Shown here one piece after another: positions 22,771-33,315 of a stretch of 64,000 nt of DNA. Under the pieces are notes generated by a model. It did no database searches. It worked only from the letters and a program-made list of their open reading frames with translations, and was not told the DNA's origin. Source of the DNA: Sabellastarte sp. h YS-2021. Taxonomy: Eukaryota; Annelida; Polychaeta; Sabellida; Sabellidae. Location of the stretch: NCBI GenBank assembly GCA_964017235.1, contig OZ024938.1, positions 10,593,454 through 10,657,453 of the forward strand. Reading direction: 5' to 3'. The position numbers and the translations under genes are program-made. Position 1 is the first letter of the stretch, and every line of letters starts with the position of its first letter.

Positions 22771-25700
22771 ATGTCCACCCCCCTGGGGGGTGGATATATT
22801 ATTTTTGCTTTTTTCGCCGTCCGATGTCCGATGTCCGTTGTCCGATGTCCGGCGTCCGATGTCCGGCGTCACGCATGGTTTCCGCTCATTTAAAGGAAAA
22901 GTATTAGAGCTATTGTCACCAAATTTGGTATGCAGGCTTATTGGGTCAGTAGCTTGCTTGGGATTGCTTTTGGCTGTTGTACCTCTTTTGCTTACTGAGT
23001 AATACTTAAGTACAGCTATTTTCAGTACCCATTGGTTTCCGTGCATTTAAGCCAAAATAATTAAAGATATTTTACTACAATTTTGAATACAAGATTGTTA
23101 TGTCCATAGCTCGCTTGGTATTGCATTTGGGACTGATAGCTTTGTCAGTACATGAGTAATAGCCATTTAGGTACTTCATTGTGTATTTTCAGTACTACTT
23201 TTGAGTAATTTGCTTCTATCTCCTTAACCGTGCGAGATAGAGCGATTTCGGCAAAATTTTCGACCCGCAGGGTATCTGAGGAGTGTACTCTTTGCAATTT
23301 TCAAAAAATTTTCCCCTCCCCAAAAATGGCGGCCATTTTGAATTTTCGAATTTTTGCCAAAAATGGCAAAACACAAATTTGCTTCTATCTCCTTAACCGT
23401 GCGAGATAGAGCGATTTCGTCGAAATTTTCGACCCACAGGGTATCTAAGGAATGTAATATTTGCAATTTTCCAAAAATTTTCCCCTCCCCAAAAATGGCG
23501 GCCATTTTGAATTTTCGAATTTTTGCCAAAAATGGCAAAACACAAATTTGCTTCTATCTCCTTAACCGTGCGAGATAGAGCGATTTCGTCGAAATTTTCG
23601 ACCCACAGGGTATCTAAGGAATGTAATATTTGCAATTTTCAAAAAAATTTCCCCTCCCCAAAAATGGCGGCCATTTTGAATTTTCGAATTTTTGCCAAAA
23701 ATGGCAAAACACAAATTTGCTTCTATCTCCTTAACCGTGCGAGATAGAGCGATTTCGGCAAAATTTTCGACCCACAGGGGATCTAAGGAATGCAATCTTT
23801 GCAATTTTCCAAAAATTTTCCCCTCCCCAAAAATGGCGGCCATTTTGAATTTTCGAATTTTTGCCAAAAATGGCAAAACACTAATTTGCTTCTATCTCCT
23901 TAACCGTGCGAGATAGAGCGATTTCGGCAAAATTTTAGACGCACAGGGTATCTAAGCAATGCAATCTTTGCAATTTTCAAAATATTTTCCCCTCCCCAAA
24001 AATGGCGGCCATTTTGAATTTTCGAATTTTTGCCAAAAATGGCAAAACACAAATTTGCTTCTATCTCCTTAACCGTGCGAGATAGAGCGATTTCGTCGAA
24101 ATTTTCGACCCACAGGGTATCTAAGGAATGCAATCTTTGCAATTTTCAAAAAATTTTCCCCTCCCCAAAAATGGCGGCCATTTTGAATTTTCGAATTTTT
24201 GCCAAAAATGGCAAAACACAAATTTGCTTCTATCTCCTTAACCGTGCGAGATAGAGCGATTTCGTCGAAATTTTCGACCCACAGGGTATCTAAGGAATGC
24301 AATCTTTGCAATTTTCCAAAAATTTTCCCCTCCCCAAAAATGGCGGCCATTTTGAATTTTCGAATTTTTGCCAAAAATGGCAAAACACAAATTTGCTTCT
24401 ATCTCCTTAACCGTGCGAGATAGAGCGATTTCATCGAAATTTTCGACCCACAGGGCATCTAAGGAATGTAATATTTGCAATTTTCAAAAAAATTTCCCCT
24501 CCCCAAAAATGGCGGCCATTTTGAATTTTCGAATTTTTGCCAAAAATGGCAAAACACAAATTTGCTTCTATCTCCTTAACCGTGCGAGATAGAGCGATTT
24601 CGGCAAAATTTTCGACACACAGGGTATCTAACCAATGCAATCTTTGCAATTTTCAAAATATTTTCCCCTCCCCAAAAATGGCGGCCATTTTGAATTTTCG
24701 AATTTTTGCCAAAAATGGCAAAACACAAATTTGCTTCTATCTCCTTAACCGTGCGAGATAGAGCGATTTCGTCGAAATTTTCGACCCACAGGGTATCTAA
24801 GGAATGTAATATTTGCAATTTTCAAAAAATTTTCCCCTCCCCAAAAATGGCGGCCATTTTGAATTTTCGAATTTTTGCCAAAAATGGCAAAACACAAATT
24901 TGCTTCTATCTCCTTAACCGTGCGAGATAGAGCGATTTCGTCGAAATTTTCGACCCACAGGGTATCTAAGGAATGCAATCTTTGCAATTTTCCAAAAATT
25001 TTCCCCTCCCCAAAAATGGCGACCATTTTGAATTTTCGAATTTTTGCCAAAAATGGCAAAACACAAATTTGCTTCTATCTCCTTAACCGTGCGAGATAGA
25101 GCGATTTCGTCGAAATTTTCGACCCACAGGGTATCTAAGGAATGTAATATTTGCAATTTTCAAAAAAATTTCCCCTCCCCAAAAATGGCGGCCATTTTGA
25201 ATTTTCGAATTTTTGCCAAAAATGGCAAAACACAAATTTGCTTCTATCTCCTTAACCGTGCGAGATAGAGCGATTTCGGCAAAATTTTCGACCCACAGGG
25301 GATCTAAGGAATGCAATCTTTGCAATTTTCTAAAAATTTTCCCCTCCCCAAAAATGGCGGCCATTTTGAATTTTCGAATTTTTGCCAAAAATGGCAAAAC
25401 ACTAATTTGCTTCTATCTCCTTAACCGTGCGAGATAGAGCGATTTCGGCAAAATTTTCGACGCACAGGGTATCTAAGCAATGCAATCTTTGCAATTTTCA
25501 AAATATTTTCCCCTCCCCAAAAATGGCGGCCATTTTGAATTTTCGAATTTTTGCCAAAAATGGCAAAACACAAATTTGCTTCTATCTCCTTAACCGTGCG
25601 AGATAGAGCGATTTCGGCAAAATTTTCGACCCACAGGGTATCTAAGGAATGTAATCTTTGCAATTTTCAAAAAATTTTCCCCTCCCCAAAAATGGCGGCC

Positions 25701-27025
25701 ATTTTGAATTTTCGAATTTTTGCCAAAAATTGCAAAACACAAATTTGCTTCTATCTCCTTAACCGTGCGAGATAGAGCGATTTCGTCGAAATTTTCGACC
25801 CACAGGGTATCTAAGGAATGCAATCTTTGCAATTTTCCAAAAATTTTCCCCTCCCCAAAAATGGCGGCCATTTTGAATTTTCGAATTTTTGCCAAAAATG
25901 GCAAAACACAAATTTGCTTCTATCTCCTTAACCGTGCGAGATAGAGCGATTTCATCGAAATTTTCGACCCACAGGGTATCTAAGGAATGTAATATTTGCA
26001 ATTTTCAAAAAATTTTCCCCTCCCCAAAAATGGCGGCCATTTTGAATTTTCGAATTTTTGCCAAAAATGGCAAAACACAAATTTGCTTCTATCTCCTTAA
26101 CCGTGCGAGATAGAGCGATTTCGTCGAAATTTTCGACCCACAGGGTATCTAAGGAATGCAATCTTTGCAATTTTCCAAAAATTTTCCCCTCCCCAAAAAT
26201 GGCGGCCATTTTGAATTTTCGAATTTTTGCCAAAAATGGCAAAACACAAATTTGCTTCTATCTCCTTAACCGTGCCAGATAGAGTGATTTCGTCAAAATT
26301 TTCGACCCACAGGGTATCTGAGCATTGTACTCTTGGTAATTTCTAAAAAATTTTCCCCTCCCCTAAAATGGCGGCCATTTTGAATTTTCAAATTTTTGCC
26401 AAAAATGGCAAAACACAAATTTGCTTCTATCTCCTTAACCATGCGAGATAGAGCGATTTCGTCGAAATTTTCAACCCACAGGGTATCTAAGGAATGTAAT
26501 CTTTGCAATTTTCAAAAAATTTTCCCCTCCCCAAAAATGGCAGCCATTTTGAATTTTCGAATTTTTGCCCAAAATGGAAAAACACAAACTGGCCTTAACC
26601 GTGCAAAATAGAGTTATTTTGTTGAAATTTTCGACCCATAGGGTATCTAAGAAATGTACTCTTGGCAATTTTCAAAAAAATTTCCTTTTCCCAATAATGG
26701 CGGCCATTTTGAATTTTCAAATTTTTGCCAAAAATAGAAAAACAGGAATTGGCTTCTATCTTCTTAACCGTGCAAGATAGAGTGATTTCGTCAAAATTTT
26801 CAACCCAACCAATGCAAAAAGGCATGAAGCTGAAATAAATTACATCTACACTATCAAATATTTAAGCATCATTGATATATTTTACAAATGAAACAGGGTC
26901 TTGTAAGACTACTGTACAATTTGGGCAAAAGGTTCATGGGTGGACATTACACATGATAATGTGTGTTCTTCTATGCTATCCTGTTTCTATTCGCATCTAC
27001 TATCAACAGGGCGGCCTATTTCTAG
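22771..27025 (+). mobile_element. Satellite-cored element A, complete copy (4.26 kb)
   Basis: The head is a 21-nt palindrome, TCCACCCCCC-T-GGGGGGTGGA (22,774-22,794). It is followed by a short (GTCCGAT)-like minisatellite at 22,818-22,870 and a leader with GTTTCCG.TCATTTAA repeated twice. The core array spans 23,206-26,800. The tail (26,800-27,025) is shared with copy 1 and ends CTATTTCTAG before T. Flanking C-array sequence reads TTTAGAGTAAT on the left and TTTGTTAAATATG on the right, close to an uninterrupted C unit, so both ends are located within a few bases. Confidence 0.8.
23206..26800 (+). repeat. 169-bp satellite array, about 21 units, with higher-order structure
   Basis: The period is exactly 169 bp through most of the array. 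Inner units differ at few positions; outer units (first one and last three) are more diverged. Diagnostic variants recur at a distance of nine units (1,521 bp). Examples are AGGGGATCTAAGG with CACTAATTTG near 23,775 and 25,296, CGCACAGGGTATCTAAGCAA near 23,940 and 25,461, and TTTCATCGAAA near 24,430 and 25,951. Each unit holds AAAATGGC-G-GCCATTTT. Since 169 is not a multiple of three, the recurrent 74-, 80- and 104-codon frames are artefacts. Confidence 0.95.
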
Positions 27026-27145
27026 TTTGTTAAATATGTTATTCACAGAATTTTTGGTCAGCTATAACATAGTGAAATTGCAGACCTCTATGTCATGGCA
27101 TAGCTGAGCAATAGCTACTTTCAGGTTCTCACTGTTGAGTAAATC

Positions 27146-27903
27146 ATTGTATCCACTGGATAGCCGCAGTGTGTAGAGAGATTTCACCATTACTGCTCTG
27201 ATGAAAAAAAATATTATAGCTAGCTTTCTTAAGTTTGCAGTATATATTAATAACCATAAAATGTTGTCTGGGAATATTTTTGGCCTCATTTTGAGAAACA
27301 AGATGGCTGCCACAGGTGTTTTTTGTCAGTCATGAAAAGTGCTTATATCTCCCTTATTATTGATCCTAGAGGTTTGGGATGATAAACCAACCTGTAGGAA
27401 ATCATGGGGTGGGAATCTTTTGGTGTGGTCAACTTCAATGACCCCTCCTTCAAGGTCAAACAAGGATAGCCAAACTTAAAAGTGCTTATAACTCGCTTAT
27501 TATTGGTCCCAGAGGTTTGGGATGGTAAACAGACAGGAAATCATGGGCTGTGAATCTGTTGATATGGTCCGATTTGACCTTGGAACCCTCCTTCAAGGTC
27601 AAATGAGGATAGCGAAAATTGAAAGTGCCTACAACTCGCTTATTATTGGTGACAGAGATTTGGGATGGTAAACCATCCCATAGGAAATCATTGGCTCGGA
27701 ATCTTTTGGTATGGTCAGATTTGACCTTTGGACCCCTCCTTCAAGGTCAAATGAGAACAGCCAAGCTTAAAAGTGCTTATAACTCATTTATAATTGGTCC
27801 TAGAGGTTTGGAATGGTAAACCATAGGAAATCATGGGCTGGGAATGTATTTGTGTGGTTAAATTTGACCTTGGACCCCTTCTTCAAGGTCGAACAAGGAT
27901 ATT
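27146..27903 (+). mobile_element. Satellite-cored element D fragment
   Basis: It begins with GTATCCACTGGATAG and continues with GTGTGTAGAGAGATTTCAC and CAAGATGGCTGCCACAGG, matching D at 29.87-30.24 kb. About four core units near 145 bp follow (GTGCTTATA.CTCGCTTATTATTG). It stops at GAACAAGGATA, where C sequence (TTGCATTTGTAGT) resumes. The tail is missing. Confidence 0.7.
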
Positions 27904-28180
27904 GCATTTGTAGTATTTCTTTAAATATGTTTTAACCTATTTTTTACACTTAAACAATTACCTTGTTATTTTCCTTCATAATACCATTTACAGGGCACAA
28001 CTTTTTTATCCTTTTCTTCTGTCAGCTTCGGAATTTCTTTCGAACTTGCTGTTCAGTTACCATTTACTGTATTTCTGTACAGCCATTTTCCTGATAATTA
28101 TTCTGTCCTCTAATCACCTTCACAAATCAAAAACACTCAATCAGCTGACACAATGCCCGTTCACGGGCACTCTCCTCTTG

Positions 28181-28444
28181 TTAAAGGAGTACAGCATTTA
28201 ACTTTTTGTTGTGGTTTAAGAACAATAATGTGACTGGAACAAAGACTCAATAATGTATGTTTTTCATTGAAAACAAACCTTCACAGAACTGCAGGGAATA
28301 CTGGAAAGTCATTGAGACCTGCATTAGACAATTGTTTCATTAAAATATATCTACACTTGGTCATATAAAATAATAGAACTAAAAAAAACATTTGTGTAAT
28401 GCTAAATTGATAATAATCCTCTAATTCACTGAAATGCAAAAGAG
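28181..28444. other. Unassigned stretch
   Basis: No repeat or gene recognised. Confidence 0.3.
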
Positions 28445-28960
28445 ACAGTCCAAAACAAGGCTGAGGTGATAATGTGGTCAGTGCACGTCAGGGAGAGATT
28501 GACTTTGGTGGTAGGTATGCCAATCTGAACAGGTATGTCTTGGGTTGGCTCCTGAATCTGGGGATGGTCTGTTGGGATCTGACAATTAGTGGGAACCTGT
28601 TTCATTCAACTGGTGTGGCCATGAGCAAAACTATGAGTGCTTTTCGCCTTTTTGAGATTGAGGAAACAGCTTGTATGTCTTACTGACTTGATGAAAGATG
28701 ACAAAGGATGGCCTTTTTGCCCTTAAAGTAAGTTATATTTTAAAACGATGTGATACTAAATGGGAAGCCAGTGGAGTTTTTAGATGTGCTTTAATGTGAC
28801 TCAATCTGACCAGTCTGTAAACAATGTGGCAGAGAGCTCCTAAACTTTTTGAAGTTTTGCAATACTGGCTTTGCTTACTTCATTTGGTAGGGAATTAATG
28901 TAGTCTAGTCAAATAATGACCATAGCATATACCACCAAAATTGCAGCATTGACACTTGGG
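28445..28960 (-). pseudogene. Degraded CR1/L2-like LINE C-terminal fragment
   Basis: On the minus strand short blocks recall the LINE C-terminal region in order: RLSHIKAHLKTPLASHLVSH at the place of HI.P.L..LHWLPV, then a stretch ending PRHTCSDWHTY at the place of the final K..L..HLF..AY. The reading has several stops and frame shifts. The match is by pattern only and is weaker than for the other LINE fragments here. Confidence 0.4.
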
Positions 28961-29569
28961 AATGCGCTACAAATCTCTTTGCTGATTATCAGGCATGGAA
29001 AACCTTAGCTCTATGTTTATCAAATCAGTCAAAGGTTACACTTAGAGTTTTGGTTGAATCTTTGGTTCGAGTTATGTACTGGCTTGTTGCCACAATTTTA
29101 AATCGCCTGTTTAGCCTTATATATTATTTACTAATTATATTCAGGCATTTGAAGAAAGACAATATATTTTTTAAACTACTCACAGATTACTTGTGTAAAA
29201 TATCCATATACACACACTTTTATATAATCCAAAAGGTTTTATATTTATACTATAAACTAGTTCACTAATCCTATTTTATATCTGCACTTGAAATTTAAAA
29301 TACTGTTTCTTCTCCCTTCAAAAGCAATATTCAAACTGCACAGTAACACAGATGTGCAAAAAAGAGATGTTTGAGAAAAAAACCAATGTCCTGTAAAGAA
29401 CGTTGTATAACAGTGATTTACATGAATTGGCCTCAACTATCATAAAAGCAATGAAAGACTTCTCCAGGACATGGTTGGTTGTGAAAATATTTTCCTTTGT
29501 CATTTTACATTGGATTGATACATGAGTGTTACAAATGATTGTACACATAATATTATTTGTTAAAGCATG
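28961..29569. other. Unassigned AT-rich stretch
   Basis: No gene or repeat recognised. Short frames of 70-85 codons show no family features. Confidence 0.3.
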
Positions 29570-32500
29570 CATTCATTTATTTGTTTTTGCTTCAATTTCC
29601 TTGTGGCAGCTGCCACCACATTATGGTCTCCCTTGAATGTCTCCCTTATTATTGGAAGCTTTCTAACCATATTTGGCAGTTATATACCTTAGACATGTGA
29701 AAATTTTTCCACATGCTTAAATTTGATATTTGATCTTTATCAAGGTCACATGATCAAAAAGTATTTTTTCGGGGGTACACCCACTCGTCATCGCCACTCA
29801 GCAAAATCTCAGCAGAGGCTTGTAATTTCATACACATGTTTATAGTATCAAAAACGAGAGCTGATTGTATCCACCGGATAGCATGCATAGGATACTATGG
29901 ATTTTGCTTCATCATGCTGCCGCCGCAGTGTGTAGAGAGATTTCACTGTTACCTCTCTAACGAAAAATCTATTATACCTAGTCTTCTTAAATTTGCAGGA
30001 TATATTCATAACCACAAAATCTTGCCTGGGAATATTTTTGGCCTCATTTTGAAAAACAAGATGGCCGCCACAGACGTTTCTTCGACTTTCAGCAAGGACT
30101 TTTGTTGGCCCTCTAGAGCAAAGAGTATTATAGATAAGAGATCTCAAATTTACAGGATATGTTCCTCATTCCAAAATCTTGCCTAGGAATATTTTTGGCC
30201 TCATTTTGAAAAACAAGATGGCTGCGTCGGGCGTTTCTTTCTCAGTCATGAAAAGTGCTTATGTCCTTTATTGTTGGTCCTAGAGGTTAGGGATGGTAAA
30301 CCAACCGATATGAAATCATGGGCTGGGAATCTTTTGGTGTGGTCAGATTTGGACCCCTCTTTCAAGGTCGAACGAGGATAGCCAAACTTAAAAGTGCTTA
30401 TAACTCGCTTTTTATTGATCGTACAGATTTGGGATAGTAAAGCAACTTGTAGGAAATCATGGGCTGGGAATTTTCTGGTGTGGTCAGATGTGACCTTGGA
30501 CCCCTCCTTCAAGGTCCAATGAAGATAGCCAAACTTAAAAGTGTTTATAACTCACTTAGTATTGGTCCTCGAGGTTTGGGTGGTAAACCAACCTATATGA
30601 AATCATGGGCTGGGAATCTTTTGGCGTGGTCAGATTTAACCTTGGACCGCTCCTTCAAGGTCAAACGAGGATAGCCAAACTTAAAAGTGCTTATACCTCG
30701 ATTATTGTTGCTCCTAGAGGTTTGGGACGGTAAACCAACTTATAGGAAATCATGGGCTAGGAATCTTCTGGTGTGGTAGGATTTGACCTTGGACCCCTCC
30801 TTCAAGGTCAAACCATTATAACCAAACTTAAGAGTGCTTATAACTCACTTATAATTGGTCCCAGAGGTTTGGCGTGGTAAACCAACCTATAGGAAATCTT
30901 GGGCTGGGAATCTTTTGGTGTGGTCAGATTTGACATTGGACCCCTCCAAGGTCAAATGAGGATAGCCAAACTTAAGAGTGCTTATAACTCGCTTATTATT
31001 GATCATACAGATTTGGGATAGTAAACCAACTTATAGGAAATCACAGGCTAGGAATTTTCTGGTATGGTCAGATTTGACTTTGGACCCCTCCTTCAAGGTC
31101 AAACCATTATAACCAAACTTAAAAGTGCTTATAACTCGCTTATTATTGGTCCCAGAGGTTTGGCATGGTAATCCAACCTATATGAAATCATGGGCTGGGA
31201 ATCTTTTGGTGTGGTCAGATTTGGACCCCTCCTTCAAGGTCAAACAATGATAGCCAAACTTAAAAGTGCTTATAACTCGCTTTTTATTGATCATACAGAT
31301 TTGGGATAGTAAACAACTTATAGGAAATCATGGGCTAGGAATCTTCTGGTGTGGTCGGATTTGACCTTGGACCCCTCCTTCAAGGCCAAACCATTATAAC
31401 CAAACTTAAAAGTGCTTATAACTTGCTTATAATTGGTCCTAAAGGTTTGGCGTGGTAAACCAACCTATATGAAATCATGGGCTGGGAATCTTTTGGCGTA
31501 GTCAGATTTGACCTTGGACCGCTCCTCCAAGGTCAAACGAGGATAGCCAAACTTAAAAGTGCTTATACCTTGATTATAATTGGTCCTAGAGGTTTGGAAT
31601 GGTAAACCAACCTATAGGAAATTATTGGCTAGGAATCTTCTGGTGTGGTCGGATTTGACCTTGGACCCCTCCTTCAAGGCCAAACCATTATAACCAAACT
31701 TAAAAGTGCTTATAACTTGCTTATAATTGGTCCTAAAGGTTTGGCGTGGTAAACCAACCTATAGGAAATCTTGGGCTGGGAATCTTTTGGTGTGGTCACA
31801 TCTGACATTGGCCCCCTCCTTCAAGGTCAAATGAGGATAGCCAAACTTAAGAGTGCTTATAACTCGCTTATTACTGATCATACAGATTTGGGATAGTAAA
31901 CCAACTTATAGGAAATCACAGGCTAGGAATTTTCTGGTATGGTCAGATTTGACTTTGGACCCCTCCTTCAAGGTCAAACCATTATAACCAAACTTAAAAG
32001 TGTGTATAACTCAATTATTATTGGTCCTAGAGGTTTGACATGGTAAACCAACCTATAAGAAATCATGGGCTGGGAATCTTTTGATATGGTCAGGTTTGAG
32101 GTCAAGGTCAAACGAGGATAGCAAAATCTAAAAGTGCTTATAAATCCCCTTTTCTTGATCCTAGAGATTTGTATTGTGAAATCATCCTATAGAAAATCAT
32201 GGGCTAAGAATCTTTTGATGTGGTCAGATTTTTGCTTGGTCTCCTCCTTCAAGGTCAAACAAGGATAGCGAAACTTAAAAGTGCTTATAACTTGCAAACT
32301 CTTCCTTCAAGGATAAGCGATGGTTGATTGGCTTTGGTGAGTTTTCTTTCTGCTGGATACAATTTGCATCGGTTCTCCGATGTGCCAAGTCTAGTTTGAT
32401 TTTGGGAGCCATCCGATGAAAATTGCTCAGTTTATGAGCAATTTTCTCACAGGTACCAACCAGAAAGCTTAAAATGCATGTGAACCTCCCTATTTTCTTC

Positions 32501-33315
32501 GTAAGTATTGCATTTAGAGCCATAAAATGCATTGGGGGATAGTAGGAAACCATATGTGGAGAGTAGGGGTCAAACTGGGGTAATAAAATAGCCGATTTTG
32601 CTATTTTGCGTTATATCTCCTTTAATATTGCCTTTAGAGTTTTAGAATGTATTAATAGGTATTTGGAAGCCTTATGTGAACAGTCTAAATAGTCGGTCAG
32701 ATTGAGTCAAACTGGGGTCATAAAATTAACAGATTTGGTCCTTTTGCCTTATATCTCATTATGATTGCTTTTACAGTTTAGAATGTATTTCAAGGGAATA
32801 CCAAGGCATATACAGTCTGCATAACCAGTCAGATGTACTCCTGAAGTCCCTGAAATTTCATGAAATTCCAGAATATCATTTACTCTTCTAAAATTTATTA
32901 AATGTATTAAAATTTATTATTTATATCTCCTTTATTATTGCTTTTACAGCTTTAGAATGGATTCCATATTGGGAGAGTCTAAACAGCCATTCAGGTTTAC
33001 CCTCAGATCCACTCATATGGGTCAAACTGCGGTCATAAAATAACAGATTATTTTGTGTTTGATATGTCCTTTAAATCTACTCTTCTTACAAACTATAATA
33101 TTTATCAAGTTAACTATTCACAATTTATGACCGTAGATAACAAAATAAAGCTTACATTTTTCCTTCATGTTAATGCATAAAACGTCACACTGTCTGCTTA
33201 ACTTTTACTTCTCTCAGTGTTGCATGTTTTTCTTTTCATAAAGCTTTGCTACTTTATACTATAATGCATCTAACCTTTGTGGACGTTTTGTTTTTGTTAG
33301 CAAAAACATTTTTAG
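29570..33315 (+). mobile_element. Satellite-cored element E, copy 2, split by element D
   Basis: The leader (29,590-29,860) matches E copy 1: CTCCCTTATTATT, ATATTTGGCAGTTATATACC, GGTCACATGATCAAAAA. The head hairpin has decayed. Element D interrupts E after GAGCTGAT, and E resumes at 32,395 with TTGATTTTGGGAGCC, then GCATTTAGAGCCATAAAATG. The remaining core is about three units (32.48-33.06 kb). The tail has hairpin TTTTTG-TTAG-CAAAAA (33,291-33,306), then TTAG (33,312-33,315) and T. Confidence 0.7.
29866..32394 (+). mobile_element. Satellite-cored element D, complete copy (2.5 kb)
   Basis: The head has GTATCC (29,867-29,872) pairing with GGATAC (29,890-29,895). A leader holds CAAGATGGCCGCCACAG and a second CAAGATGGCTGCG. 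The core has about 14 units of 142-148 bp between 30.25 and 32.28 kb, marked by AAAAGTGCTTATAACTCGC, GAAATCATGGGCTGGGAATC and CCCCTCCTTCAAGGTCAAAC. The tail is hairpin CATCGG-TTCT-CCGATG (32,367-32,382), eight bases, then CTAG (32,391-32,394) and T. Element E flanks both sides. Confidence 0.85.

Larger units (their letters stand above)
21051..28180 (+). mobile_element. Satellite-cored element C, copy 2, containing nested elements A and D
   Basis: It begins with inverted TGTCAGCTGA and TCAGCTGACA about 6 bp apart (21,051-21,079). The core at 21.4-22.77 kb has units near 152-167 bp marked by GAGTAAATCA, near 21783, 21950, 22110, 22263, 22415, 22571 and 22728. Element A is inserted at 22,771-27,025, after which the C array resumes (TTGTTAAATATGTTATTCAC). 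A piece of D lies at about 27,146-27,903. The tail has TCAGCTGACA (28,141-28,150), a perfect hairpin TGCCCGT-TC-ACGGGCA (28,154-28,169), seven bases, then CTTG (28,177-28,180) and T. No protein is encoded. Confidence 0.7.

Noticed and set aside
23206-26800. CRISPR-like regular repeats
   Set aside because: The units are contiguous without unique spacers, and the sequence is animal DNA with introns.
23224-26825. A ladder of 74-, 80- and 104-codon frames on both strands, looking like a tandem gene family
   Set aside because: They recur every 169 bp because they are the satellite unit read in different frames; starts and stops are the same motif each time and there is no splice or codon signal.
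29050-29572. Hydrophobic short frames that look like membrane peptides
   Set aside because: AT-rich DNA gives Leu/Ile/Phe/Tyr-rich translations by chance; no start context, homology or partner gene.
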